Source: Boesenbergia rotunda
Lineage: Eukaryota > Streptophyta > Magnoliopsida > Zingiberales > Zingiberaceae
Length of the DNA stretch: 64,000 nucleotides
NCBI GenBank assembly: GCA_024364735.1
Contig: JAGFNQ010000857.1
Span: 552,608-616,607, forward strand
Reading direction: 5' to 3'
Shown in pieces: positions 1 through 11,071 of the stretch; positions within the stretch are counted from its first letter, which is position 1; each line of letters starts with the position of its first letter. Position numbers and translations under genes: made by a program. The notes under the pieces were generated by a model. It had not been told where the DNA came from and ran no database searches. It saw only the letters and a program-made list of their open reading frames with translations.

Positions 1-41
1 GGTATTGATTAACTTTTTTCTTATTGAATCTTTTTTTTCAG
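1..41 (+). other. 3' end of a 5'-UTR intron of the U2AF35 gene
   Basis: A pyrimidine-rich tract runs up to a cag acceptor ending at base 41, followed by a short leader before the ATG at 124. Plant U2AF35 genes usually have an intron in the 5' UTR, so this is read as its 3' splice site. A second cag lies at 79-81, so the exact acceptor is uncertain. The donor and first exon lie outside the window. Confidence 0.6.
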
Positions 42-123
42 GGAGTGCTAATAAGGAAGAGTTTTGATCTTGCTGTGGCAGGTATTCTTGAAGCCGTAGA
101 GACTGTTCTGGAGCTTGGTTTTG

Positions 124-969
124 ATGGCGGAACACTTGGCTTCAATCTTTGGCACAGAAAAGGATAGGGTGAACTGCCCGTTTTATTTCAAAATTGGAGC
201 TTGCAGGCATGGGGATAGGTGCTCACGGCTCCACAATCGCCCCACTATATCACCAACCTTACTGCTCTCCAATATGTATCATCGACCTGACATGATTACT
301 CCGGGCGTTGATGCTCAGGGCCAGCCAATTGATCCTCAAAAGATCCAAGAGCACTTTGAGGACTTTTATGAGGACATTTTTGAGGAGCTTTACAAGTTTG
401 GTGAGGTTGAGAGTCTTAATGTGTGTGACAACCTTGCTGACCATATGATTGGAAATGTCTATGTTCAATATAGGGAAGAGGATCAAGCAGCTGCTGCTAT
501 GAGGGCCTTACAGGGACGATTCTACTCAGGACGCCCTATAATCGTGGATTTCTCTCCTGTCACAGACTTTAGGGAAGCCACTTGCCGACAGTTTGAAGAA
601 AATAGTTGCAACCGTGGTGGATATTGCAATTTTATGCATGTGAAGCAAATTGGTAGGGAACTGCGCAGGAAATTATTTAGTCGGTATCGAAGAACAGGCA
701 TGCGAAAAAGTAGAAGCCGCAGTCGTAGTCCAAGCCCATATCATAGGAAGAATTCACGTGACTTTGATCGTGGTGATTTTCGTGATCGAGGAGATTATCG
801 TGATGGTGGTCAGAGGAAGGGTGACAGACATGGAAGCTACGAAAGAGATGGAGGAAGGCGGAGACATGGAAGTCCAAGACGCATAAAGAGTCCAGTAAGG
901 GAAGGAAGCGAGGAACGAAGAGCTAAGATTGAGAGATGGAACCGGGAAAGGGAGGAGAAACAAGGGTGA
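124..969 (+). CDS. U2AF35: Splicing factor U2AF small subunit (U2AF35)
   Basis: This is the small subunit of the nuclear U2 snRNP auxiliary factor. It binds the AG of the 3' splice site and pairs with U2AF65 during early spliceosome assembly. The ATG at 124 gives the canonical plant N-terminus MAEHLASIFGTEKDRVNCPF; the reading frame is open to 115 but without an ATG. The 281-residue protein shows a CCCH zinc finger (C18, C27, C33, H37), a central U2AF-homology RRM (about 45-146), a second CCCH finger (C154, C162, C168, H172) and a C-terminal RS/RG-rich tail (about 195-275) with an SRSRSRSPSP core. The coding region is a single exon, as is common for plant U2AF35. Length and domains are complete, so it is likely functional. 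The nearest following genes belong to transposons. Confidence 0.97.
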   Translation: MAEHLASIFGTEKDRVNCPFYFKIGACRHGDRCSRLHNRPTISPTLLLSNMYHRPDMITPGVDAQGQPIDPQKIQEHFEDFYEDIFEELYKFGEVESLNVCDNLADHMIGNVYVQYREEDQAAAAMRALQGRFYSGRPIIVDFSPVTDFREATCRQFEENSCNRGGYCNFMHVKQIGRELRRKLFSRYRRTGMRKSRSRSRSPSPYHRKNSRDFDRGDFRDRGDYRDGGQRKGDRHGSYERDGGRRRHGSPRRIKSPVREGSEERRAKIERWNREREEKQG

Positions 970-2332
970 GACAATGTGGACTTTGCTTATTGCTACTCGA
1001 ATTCGTAAATGATGGCTGGTTAGGTTTTTGTTGGGTTTTTTTCTTCCTTCCTATAGATTAGAATGTTATCCAGCCACTTCATTGAACTTCTTGAACATCA
1101 ACAATTTCATCTCATGTGCTTCTGTGATGCTATCGAACCTTGTAGCTTGTCACATCTTATTCATATTTTCATGGTTGCCTTTGTGCTGTATTGCTTGGAA
1201 TTCATTTGGCTTGTTTGAACCATTTAAACCCACTAGCTTCACTCGATGCCCATCCCTGTTCCCTATATGTTAATTCATAATCCATGTATTTTATCAATAT
1301 CCATTTTACATTTAAGTGATGATTCTTGAATTATAGATTAACTGAAATGGCATGGAATATTATTTCAAATTGTCTATATTTTTGCTAATATGAAAATCAA
1401 AATTCGAAGAGAACCAATCATTCTTATTTCATTTCAACTTATCAAAAGTTCCTTGTTATTGATTTTAATTTAGTTTCAATTGAGTAAACACTACAAATAA
1501 GATGTCTAATTATCCTCTCATTCAAACATGTCCGATATACAAGGACCTCTCTTACATTGTCTGTCAAAATTTTGAAGAAAAAAAATTAACATTAATATTA
1601 CTGATATACTAGGACATCAACAACCAAAATATGAAAAATGACAACTTCTCAGTTCATCAAACAATTTGTTGGAAAAATAATGGAAAAAAAAGATGTGTAT
1701 GCAAATAGTCCCGTATGTGTATGAGAGTTAAGTCTATATTAAGGAATTAGGGATTTGAAGGTTGGTTTTCATAATCATTGAAATTGTAAAGAGACTTTTT
1801 CTCATGCGAGAGCTCACAAGAAGTGCAAATATAAGATCCGGATTGTATAGAATCCAAATGATTCATGTGCGATCACGACTTGCACATGTTTAATGTCGAA
1901 CCGGTCCGAGGCAAAATCTGCCCAAGCGGATCAACCTATATTTTGCCATCATTGACGTGCAAATGGTACAAAACTGCACAAACATACTGAGCAGAAACAC
2001 GGTTTGCCTCTAGCATCCTTTTCGTGATAGTGTTTGGGTAGACATTCGGTTCGCTTGCTATAAACAATTAGTGTAACCTCAAAGCACAACCTTGGCTTCT
2101 CTCCTTCCCTATTTGGCATCCCACCCGACGAAGCTCAGGCACTAGACAATGTAGTCATCTAGTCTTCCCATTCAGCAAGGCAACGCTATCTGGACATCGT
2201 TTATAATTAGATCTTTTGTATTTAGCAATCTAAATCCTATAAATTTTATTATCTCCGACAATATCTCTAATACCATTTCAAACAAATAGCTCAATCAACA
2301 TCTTGTATTAAAATTGACTCATTAACAATGAC

Positions 2333-2369
<37 letters not shown>

Positions 2370-2671
2370 ATTATTAATTTGAAAAGAAAGCGCGTTATGT
2401 AAAAGATTGAATTGTTAGGTTGATTGGATTTAGGGTGGGTGGGTAGGCTATGAGATAACTTGTCACCTATATTGACAAAGGGAGGTGTACCATGTGGAAT
2501 GAACAAGAGAAAAACTAGAGGGGTGATAGACAAGATCCCTGTTGATGATCACAACGACCATGGTGTCGCAATCAACATGTGATATAAATCCCAAGACCGC
2601 CTACCCTCGCGTGTATTGACATTTCGACTAAGACGCTATCAAATGAGAGATGATATCAGACGAGGATAAGA
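970..2671. other. U2AF35 3' UTR and gene-free AT-rich DNA
   Basis: The first ~300 bases are probably the U2AF35 3' UTR. The rest, up to the MULE boundary, is AT-rich and shows no convincing coding sequence. It contains a (TTA)n microsatellite. Confidence 0.6.
2335..2376. repeat. (TTA)n microsatellite
   Basis: About a dozen uninterrupted tta units are followed by an imperfect ttaata/attaa tail. Confidence 0.9.
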
Positions 2672-2680
2672 TTAATTTAT

Positions 2681-3804
2681 GAGAAATGATAGAGGCAGCG
2701 AAACTGAGTAGCGAAACGCGACCGCGAATTCGCTGGCGCCGACGTGTACAAAGCCAAGCTGACTTTCTCTCTCCGAGCGAAAAAAGCCAAAAACTTTTCT
2801 CCCGCTTTCTCTTTATTTCCTTTTCCCCTTCGAAGCCAAAAGCCCTAGGTTCGCTTCTCTCATTCCTCCTGACGCCGCCCTAGGTTCCTTCTCCCCTTCG
2901 ACGTAGCCCAAGAAATCCTTCCTCAGCGCCAAAGACCTTCATTCCTCAGCGAAGATCCTTCATTCCTTCCTCCCAGAGCCAAGAAATCCCTTCTCCTTTC
3001 CCCTTCGAAGCAGACGAAAGCAGGTTCCTTTTCCCCTTCGACGCAGCCAAGAAATCCTTCCTCAGCGCCAAAGACCTTCATTCCTCAGCGAAGATCCTTC
3101 ATTCCTTCCTCCAGCGACAAAGATTTCCCTTCTCCTTTCCCTTCGAAGCAGACGAAAGCAAAGCTTCGTCAGCTCCTTCCTCCCACCGCCAACGAAAGCC
3201 AAGCTAACAAGCAAAACCAAGGTAAAGTTGTTGCCTACTCTGGGTGTGATTTTTCTCCCGACATGTTTTCTTCTTGAACTGCGATTTTTCTCACCGCCCC
3301 TTGAACTGCGGCCAAGGGGCATTTAGTCTCTTACCTGTTTAGCTTTCATTTTTTTTTGTCTTCCAGAGAATGATGCTGTTAATATAGAGGATTACTTTTT
3401 TTGTCATGAATCATCCCTTGGGACTAGTCAGTGTCTCATTGTAACCGACTGTGAAGATGATAATTATACAGTTTACTCGGGTCATAAACAACCATCTTTT
3501 GTTATTGCGTGGCTTGACTAAACTGTAAACCTGTTGACATTATAAGATCTCCCTTAGTTCCATTAGCCCGTTCAAGAATCTTCTTTAGATTATCTAGATC
3601 TTATCTTGAAATACGATCTTCATCATCTCCTTCAATATTTCATCCTGAAGAAAAAAAAGCTTCTCTCAATTCTTAATTGAGAAATTTGTTCTGTTTTGGA
3701 TACTTCAAGTGACCGCTTCATAGTTAATTATTTTTTTCATCCATTGTCAATGCTTATTTAGTTATTTACACACACTACAAAGTTAGATCTAAAGTCGTTT
3801 TCAA
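2681..3804 (+). repeat. Left terminal inverted repeat of the outer MULE
   Basis: It pairs with 14447-15509 and ends at the shared gtcgttttcaa. It is about 60 bases longer than its partner. A C/T-rich segment (aagaaatccttcctcagcg...) occurs twice, near 2909 and 3049, as an internal ~140-bp tandem duplication also visible in the right TIR. The segment is pyrimidine-rich like a plant 5' leader and carries a candidate 5' splice site at 3221/3222. Confidence 0.9.
3221..3228 (+). promoter_or_regulatory. Candidate 5' splice site in the left TIR
   Basis: CCAAG|GTAAAG fits the plant donor consensus. It could pair with the acceptor at 4541-4542, just upstream of the GRF gene ATG, to remove a ~1.3-kb leader intron. 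The same motif occurs in the right TIR on the minus strand (junction 15028/15027), so both genes could receive a TIR-encoded first exon. Confidence 0.5.
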
Positions 3805-4553
3805 AGGCAAGAATGCTTCCATCATAAACAGCACCAACACCGCGCACTAAATTTCTTCAGATGATCGGCTTACACCACTTAATAATATTATTTTTTAGCC
3901 TGTTCATTTAGACTTCAGCTCCTATTAATTTAGTCTACTAATTCAACCTCCAACTCAATCTGTAATCAAATACAAGCTTATTATCCATGACATCAAGGTT
4001 TTAAACTTCAATCTATTCGTGTCAGAAGATACTATTGACTGGTGAAACTTATTATTCCACAAGAGAATCTTTTAGTACTCTCGGAATGTGAGTGAAGGAC
4101 AAGGTTGAAATTTAGATTTATTGATTTTCTTTGAATGAAAATAATCTCACATTAGAATGTTACTTAATTTTTTGTTTTTTGTTTTAAAAATCATTCCATC
4201 ATGTGTTTTCTTTTGTTTTTGATAATTTTTCTAGGTAATGATAAAGAATATTTTACATTTTCTTAATGATATTTACTTTCAAATGTCCAGTTGATCTATA
4301 GAGCATGTTTGGCACCAAGGCGATTGCTAAAACATTTTAAATTTTGTATTGAGGTTGTGTTTTGATTTGCTACCTGCTGGGGGCTATCTTGTTCATGATT
4401 GCTAGTATATGTAAATTTCTCAATGAATGTTTGACTAGCTGGCTTGTTCATAATCTCTATGAATGTATTTCATCAATTTGTGGTCGAATACTTTGTTTTC
4501 TTTTTTTTTCTTTTGCTTAACTAATGAAATTTTGAATATTAGGTTGCCATTTC
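3805..4553. other. Non-coding interior of the outer MULE, probable leader intron
   Basis: No protein-coding signal is seen. The end has a T-rich tract, a possible branch site (ctaat) and ...attag at 4538-4542, the likely acceptor for the GRF gene. Confidence 0.5.
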
Positions 4554-4934
4554 ATGGGATCATCAAGGAACAGCAGCAATCACAATGCCAAATTTGAAAA
4601 TGTAACATGTAGGGAATGTGGACTAAGAGCATTGGTGTTAGTATCTAGATCGTCCAAGAACCCAGGAAGACTCTATTATGGATGTAAGCATCATGGCTGG
4701 TTAAAGTGGGTGAACGACGTGGTTATGTTTGATGAAGATAGCAATAATATCAGTTTTAGGAGTTTAGCAAGAGTAGAGACAATACAATCAAGGTTAGGGA
4801 GTCAACAAATTTCTGATCGTGGTCATAATCTGGGAAATTGGAATGGTTCGAGAATTGTCATGGTATTAGTGATTGTGAACTTGATGCTTTTGGCTATGTA
4901 TCTGATTTGTTTGTTAGTTCATCTAGTTAAGTAG
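4554..4934 (+). CDS. GRF-type zinc-finger protein with C-terminal membrane segment, carried by the MULE
   Basis: The 126-residue product resembles the small plant GRF zinc-finger proteins annotated as At4g04775-like. Residues 19-52 form the finger: C19-x2-C22, then the diagnostic NPGR at 36-39, then C44 and H46/H47, ending in W52. The last ligand appears to be His rather than the more usual Cys. Residues ~101-123 are strongly hydrophobic and look like one transmembrane helix. GRF fingers are implicated in nucleic-acid binding, but the role of these short membrane-tailed forms is not known to me. The ATG lies 12 bases after a splice acceptor, so an untranslated first exon is likely, perhaps in the left TIR. 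The position relative to the transposase recalls mudrB in MuDR, but no homology to MURB is seen. It is either a co-opted host gene or a regular second gene of this MULE family. Confidence 0.8.
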   Translation: MGSSRNSSNHNAKFENVTCRECGLRALVLVSRSSKNPGRLYYGCKHHGWLKWVNDVVMFDEDSNNISFRSLARVETIQSRLGSQQISDRGHNLGNWNGSRIVMVLVIVNLMLLAMYLICLLVHLVK

Positions 4935-7193
4935 TGGTTAATCAGTACTAGTATTGTAATGTGATAAACAAATGTAATTTTAGAAACACAATCTACTTAA
5001 TGGTTGTAACTGAATTTTTGGCTATCTATCTGAACTTTTGGCTATGTATTGGGAGCCTATTATTTCATTGAAACTGTACAATTATTGGTTGATGTGTTTG
5101 ATACTGTCCAAAAATCTCAATGTCCCTCTCAAAAATCTGATCTGATGAATTGACTTGTTGTGGGCAAGTCGAGAAGGGAGCTGGCAGCAGTCATGCACTC
5201 GCAGCCTGCTCAGCCATCGGCTGTTGTGGGCTCGCCGGAGCTCAGTGACGAGCTGGACTTGACTCTGAAACTATGAAGCTATACTCATGTTTGCTTTGTG
5301 TCCATTTGAGCAAAACCTTCAAAAAGCTAGATTTTGCATTGCACCTTGAATAAACAAATGTCATCGTCAACTAGCTAGCCGTCGTTTAGATAAGATTATC
5401 TCAAGGCGGAAAATATTAGGTTGTTCATTGACTTTATTTGGATCGTGTTTCTCTGCAGCATTGCGTGTTCATCGTCAACTAGCTAGACTACCTTGGTGAA
5501 ACTGTTGTCAGTAAGGGCCAGCCTTTCTGTTCCAGGAGTTAATTTCATATAACTGCAATAATCTACAAAAGAAGTGCAAGTGCAGTTTCTTTTATTCTGC
5601 GAGTTTGCTCATTTTGTAAGGCAAGTAAATCAGTTAAGAACCTATAATTTGCAACACTCTATGCTTGTACCAAGCAAGAGCAATCGCCAAAGCAAGGAAA
5701 CAAACATGCTGGAGGATCTATTCATGCTCCAATGAAAAACATTGGGCACCCAATGAAAGCTAGCTCACGTACAAGGCACTCAATGCAAATGCACTTTCTT
5801 TAGTATTCAAACCAACCAAAGCATTGCTGCAGAAGATTTTTTGAAATTTCAATGACAAATTCAAGCAAATATGTAATTAAGTCATAAGTTAGTTCATACA
5901 TCCAAATTTACGTGCAGATAAAAATACACAGGATTTAAAGTTCATTTGATAAAGGTATTGGAGAGAGATCCCTCAGAAACATTTCTCATGTGGGGAAGGA
6001 GTATCCTCTACCTGCAGCAGAAGAGATGAAATCAATGTGTTAAATTTCTTTGCAAAATGCGCCAACTGTTTGATTTCACTAGTCATATTCTAGTAAAGAA
6101 CATAAGCTAACCTAGTTGAAAACAAATAACCAGACATCAAACACCATCTATTAACTAATAGCAAGAATTTTACCTGAAGGCAATGATCATAAATGGAGGC
6201 CAAATCTACTAGCAAGATGATCTCATGTTAACGATGCCAAATCTGCAGAACGAGCAGCAGCAATTTCTTGCTCAGAGATTTTTTTTTTTAAAAAAAGTAT
6301 AGCTAGTTGGTATAAAACACCCACAGTTTCTTGTTCATCATATTTTTTTTAAAAAAAGTATAGCTATTTGGTATAAAACATCCACAGTTTCTAGCTCATC
6401 AGTTTGTTCATAATTTATTGTTAGTCGGTATAGAACATCCACTAAATAGCACTTGATAGACCTTAACAAAAAGGTCGATGCCATATATGATGCCAATTGA
6501 AACTGCCAAAATCATACATTGGCTTGTAGAACATGACATGACAAAAAAAATACAAGCATAGCATGACAAAAAAAAAACGGAAGTAGAACATGACAAAATT
6601 TGATGAAGAATTTCAACATCAAAATAGTATTGTGTTTCTTGCTGCACATATTAAGGCTGACAATGTTGTCATTGATACCATATCTTAAAATTCTTTCCAT
6701 GACAAGTTAGGTAAACACAAGATAGGGGGAGGTTAAGGTAAAGACAAAAATAATGTTTTGCATCGTCTAATCTGACAAAACAATTTGTTACCAAATCAGC
6801 AAGCATGGTTCAAAGGGTAAAAGACTGCTAAGAATCCGTAGTCAATTTCATCACCTGGCTGTGCCAAATCAGCAAGCAAAAGCTATCAGAAAAGGTATCA
6901 ACGAATAAACTGCTAACAGGAAGGTTCGCAAGTGCTCCAGAATGGTTAATATAGCTGTAACAGAAAGTCTTAAAGGGTGCATACCTTCTTATGCATGAAC
7001 TATGAAATTGTGAACAAATGAGCAGAAAGTTATAACAGAACATACCCTAGTGGCACTGGAATTCAAAAAGGGTCTCTTCACTCTCCATCAATAGATAATC
7101 AACAGCTACAAGTCACCCTTGCATACCTATAACAAAGAATTCTATAAATAGTGTATAAAGTAGAAATTATGTCGATTGCTAAAGCATACTAAA
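4935..7193. other. Intergenic interior of the outer MULE between the convergent genes
   Basis: No convincing ORF is present. It should contain the 3' UTRs of the GRF gene (+) and the transposase (-). Small internal repeats occur: a ~75-bp unit twice at about 6280-6410 (aaaaaaagtatagctagttggtataaaac) and tcatcgtcaactagctag near 5360 and 5470. Candidate splice sites on the minus strand may mark 3'-UTR introns of the transposase gene. Confidence 0.5.
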
Positions 7194-9056
7194 TCAAACC
7201 TTCTTTTGGGTCTTTGAAATTGATTTCTTCACAATTTGTTCTATCTTAGATTGTTTCCTCTTTGTGGGTGGACGACCTCGAGATCGAACCTTTAATGGAG
7301 AGTGTATCACTTTTGCACTAGATGTAGATTCTTCATTCAGTTTTTGACAATCTTTTTCAGCTCTTGAATGATCAATAGCAAATAACTTTTCACGTGCGTC
7401 TTTCAAAATTTCCACCAAAAGAGAACAACTATCTTCATTTCTTGCCCCAAGTTGTTGAACCTCTTGTATCAATGGAGTGAGAAGCTTATTTCGATGTCTT
7501 TCTTCATCACAAGCATATTCATCATAGATGTTAGTGATACTTTGATATCTACGCTTAATATCTTTACGCCATCGGTCCATAATATAATTCATAGGAATTT
7601 CAATCACCTTATTTTTTATCAACACAGATATCACATGCCTACATAGAATTCCTCGAAACTCAAATAGACGACATAGACACTTCACTTGGCAATTTAACTC
7701 AGTGTAATGCACACTAAAGGAAACATCTCGTAAGGGTTCTCCATTTTTTCCTAACATAGTTTCTACAACTTCAAATATCAAAGTTATCCCTTCTTGCTTG
7801 ACCAATGAAGTATTGCAAAACATTAATCCTCTTACTTCATCTTGGAACAACTTAAATAAGTTGTTAGTATAGAGACTTTGAAATTGTCTTTCAATAGGAT
7901 AACCAGTTATTAATGGTATGATAGAATTAAAAGAACCAAAATCCAAACTTTTTTCCTTTTCAATCTTTTTTTTCAAAGCATTATCATACTGCTCAACAAA
8001 TTGCTTTAAGGATGTTTTAGAATGAACATAGTCATCAAAAAAAGCATTCATGCTTTCACTTCTTTGAGATGTAGACATACCTGCCCAAAAGGTATCTTTG
8101 ACGTATACAGGTATCCATCTATTACGTTCTTCATACAGAGATTTCAACCAATCATTATTCTGTAAAGAGAACTCATCAATCATTTTCATCCAATTCTCTT
8201 CACATTTATCAACTGTCAGGGAATTATAAACAATGTTCTTCAATTGCTTCTTTATCAATTTATACTGAGCATGACCACCTAATTTTGCTGGAAGTTTTTT
8301 CATGATATGCCATAGGCATAAACGATGATGAGAATTTGGGAATACCTCTGCAATTGCAATTGACATGGCACGACATTGGTCTGTGATTATAGCCTTTGGA
8401 GCACGTCCGAGCATACTTGTCAACCACGATTTAAACAACCATATGAATGTTTCTGAATCTTCACTTGATAATAATCCACAACCAAGCAAAATAGATTGAC
8501 CATGATGATTAACTCCAATAAATGGAGCAAATGGCATGTCATAACTATTTGTCAAATAGGTTGTATCAAAAGTCACAACATCAGAAAAATAATCATATGC
8601 AGCCCTACATCTTGCATCTGCCCAAAAAACATTTCTTATTTGAGATTCTCCATCTAAATCAAGCACATAAAAAAAATTTGAGTTTCGACTTTGCATGCGA
8701 CAAAAATAAGTACTCAAGGCTTCAGCATCTCCATCCCCTAATCTCAATCTTCTAGCTTCTAAAATATAATTTCTACACTTTCTCTCATCAAATGATAAAT
8801 TTTCATAGCCTCCAGCCTCAACTACAAATGAATGAAAACTTTTACTCAAAGTTATTCCAGCTTGATCATTTAATTCCAATTTTCTCTTTGTAAAAGAATC
8901 CAATACTTTATTGCATCTAAAGTGTCTTGACTTTCCGGGGCTCAAAATATGATTATGCTCAAGGTAGACACTAGTGATCACAAAACTTTCATCATTCTTA
9001 ATAACAACATTAATCTTAGCTTTGCAATTCGTTTTCACAATAGGTCGAGGGTATAA

Positions 9057-9065
9057 AATATTTTT
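9057..9065. repeat. Left 9-bp target-site duplication of the nested MULE
   Basis: The sequence aatattttt directly precedes the terminal cggcaatttacc and is repeated exactly at 13822-13830. Confidence 0.93.
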
Positions 9066-9588
9066 CGGCAATTTACCAAAAGGCGTACGCAACAATCGGT
9101 AATTACCAACGGGCGCACCATGGTTTTATTTTCACCAAAGGGCGCACTCATTACAGTGAACTTCCTCTTATACCCCTCATGTTATCTATTGCCTTTCTCT
9201 TTCTCTCTCAGTAATAAATTCTGTGACGTCAGCCCATGCAACGTGACTTAATTACTGACTTTTATTTTAAAATAATATCTAATGGAATCGGCGCTAAATT
9301 AAAAAACGTAAGGTAAAAATTAAAAAAATATTTCACTTTAAAAATTTCTCATCGAACGTGATTTAAAAATATAAATAAATAATTTTTATTTTTATTAATA
9401 GAAATTAATATATTAAATAATATTTAATAAATATGTTAATGTATAAAAAGTTTTTGGAAACAAACTGTTGGATTTAAAAATATAAATAAATGATTTTATA
9501 TTTGATTAATAGAAATTAATATATTAAATAATATTTAATAAATATATTAATGTATACATATGTTTTGAAAAAACTGACCGTGGTAGCT

Positions 9589-9775
9589 TTCAGGCCCACG
9601 CTGGGCCTGAAATATTTTTATTTCAGGCCCACGCTGGGCCTGAAATATTTTTATTTCAGGCCCAGCGTGGGCCTGAAATTTTTTATTTCAGGCCCAGCGT
9701 GGGCCTGAAATTTTTTATTTCAGGCCCACGTTGGGCTTGAAATCTTTTGATTCAGGCCCGACGTGAACTCAAATT
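9589..9775. repeat. 33-bp palindromic minisatellite, CAGGCCCACGCTGGGCCTG type
   Basis: Six units with a 31-33-bp period start near 9591, 9624, 9657, 9689, 9721 and 9752. Each is a near-perfect palindrome around ttcaggccc...gggcctgaa, joined by an AT spacer. The last two are degenerate. The mirror copy lies at about 13112-13298. Confidence 0.9.
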
Positions 9776-10013
9776 TTTTTTCTATTTAAAAAATATATTA
9801 ATATATAAAAAAACCTATCAAAACACTTAATTTTAGATTCAAACGCAGGGCCTGAAGTCATCCCAGGAGGGTTTGAAGTCAAATAACTTCAGATCCTATA
9901 AATAATTAATTTAATAAATAATAATTAAATATAAAAAATATTTTTAAAATAAAAATTTTTTGGTGAGGGCCTGAAGTCATCAGTGACTTCAGGCCCTCTA
10001 TATGAAAAATTTT

Positions 10014-10146
10014 CCCTTAGGCCTGAAGTCATTCGACTTCAGGCCTAAGGAGGGCCTGAAGTCTGATGACTTCAGGCCCAAGGAGGGCCTGAAGTCTGAT
10101 GACTTCAGGCCCAAGGAGGGCCTGAAGTCTAATGATTTCAGGCCCT
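10014..10146. repeat. 33-bp palindromic minisatellite, GGCCTGAAGTC type
   Basis: Four units start at 10021, 10054, 10087 and 10120. Each is an inverted repeat of gggcctgaagtc around atg/tga. Because the unit is palindromic and a multiple of three, both strands give a repeated GLKS-DFRP peptide, which is a by-product and not a gene. The mirror copy lies at about 12741-12873. Confidence 0.9.
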
Positions 10147-10220
10147 CCATTAAATATATAAAAATAATAAAAACTTTTTTTAAAAAAAGGTATAATATAT
10201 AATTACATAATAATAAAATG

Positions 10221-11056
10221 TTATAGGAGTGGTTTAGGTATATCAGTGAGTTTTGAGCAAAACTCACTGATAGACCTACCATATTTGGAATTCTGAAAAC
10301 TCATTATCAGTAGACAGGGTTGAGCTAGGAGATGAGATTTTGGGTGCCGAAACCTCTAATCTTGCCGTATCACCAATGTTATAGCAGTGGTTTAGGTATA
10401 TCAGTGAGTTTTGAGCAAAACACACTGATGGACCTACCATATTTGGAATTCTGAAAACTCTATATCAGTAGACAGGGTTGAGCTAGGAGATGAGATTTTG
10501 GGTGCCGAAACCTCTAATCTTGCAGTATCACCAATGCTATAGGAGTGGTTTAGGTATATCAGTGAGTTTTGAGCAAAACTCACTGATGGGCCTACCATAT
10601 TTGGAATTCTGAAAACTCTATATCAGTAGACAGGGTTGAGCTAGGAGATGAGATTTTGGGTGCCGAAACCTCTAATCTTGCTGTATCACCAATGCTATAG
10701 GAGTGGTTTAGGTTTATCAGTGAGTTTTGAGCAAAACTCACTGATGGACCTACCATATTTGGAATTCTGAAAACTCTATATCAGTAGACAGGGTTGAGCT
10801 AGGAGATGAGATTTTGGGTGCCGAAACCTCTAATCTTGCTGTATCACCAATGCTATAGGAGTGGTTTAGGTATATCAGTGAGTTTTGAGCAAAACTCACT
10901 GATGGACTTACCATATTTGGAATTCTGAAAACTCATTATCAGTAGACAGGGTTGAGCTAGGAGATGAGATTTTGGGTGCCGAAACCTCTAATCTTGCTGT
11001 ATCACCAATGCTATAGGAGTGGTTTAGGTATATCAGTGAGTTTTGAGCAAAACTCA
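10221..11056 (+). repeat. 158-bp tandem satellite, forward block (5 units plus a partial)
   Basis: Units begin at 10221, 10379, 10537, 10695, 10853 and 11011 (truncated), a constant 158-bp period. Each carries a palindrome with 14-base arms (atcagtgagttttg / caaaactcactgat) separated by two bases. Units differ at only a few positions. Confidence 0.95.
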
Positions 11057-11071
11057 AAACTATAGGAGTCT

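Larger units (their letters stand above)
9066..10220 (+). repeat. Left TIR of the nested MULE
   Basis: It matches 12667-13821 in reverse complement with the same length (1155 bp) and few visible differences. It contains a ~112-bp AT-rich direct repeat (from about 9361 and 9473), then arrays of 33-bp palindromes. Confidence 0.92.

Noticed and set aside
9998..10282. ORFs on both strands with repeated GLKSDDFRP-like peptides (also at 12620-12889)
   Set aside because: They read through a palindromic 33-bp repeat; identical peptides on both strands and in both TIRs show they are repeat by-products.
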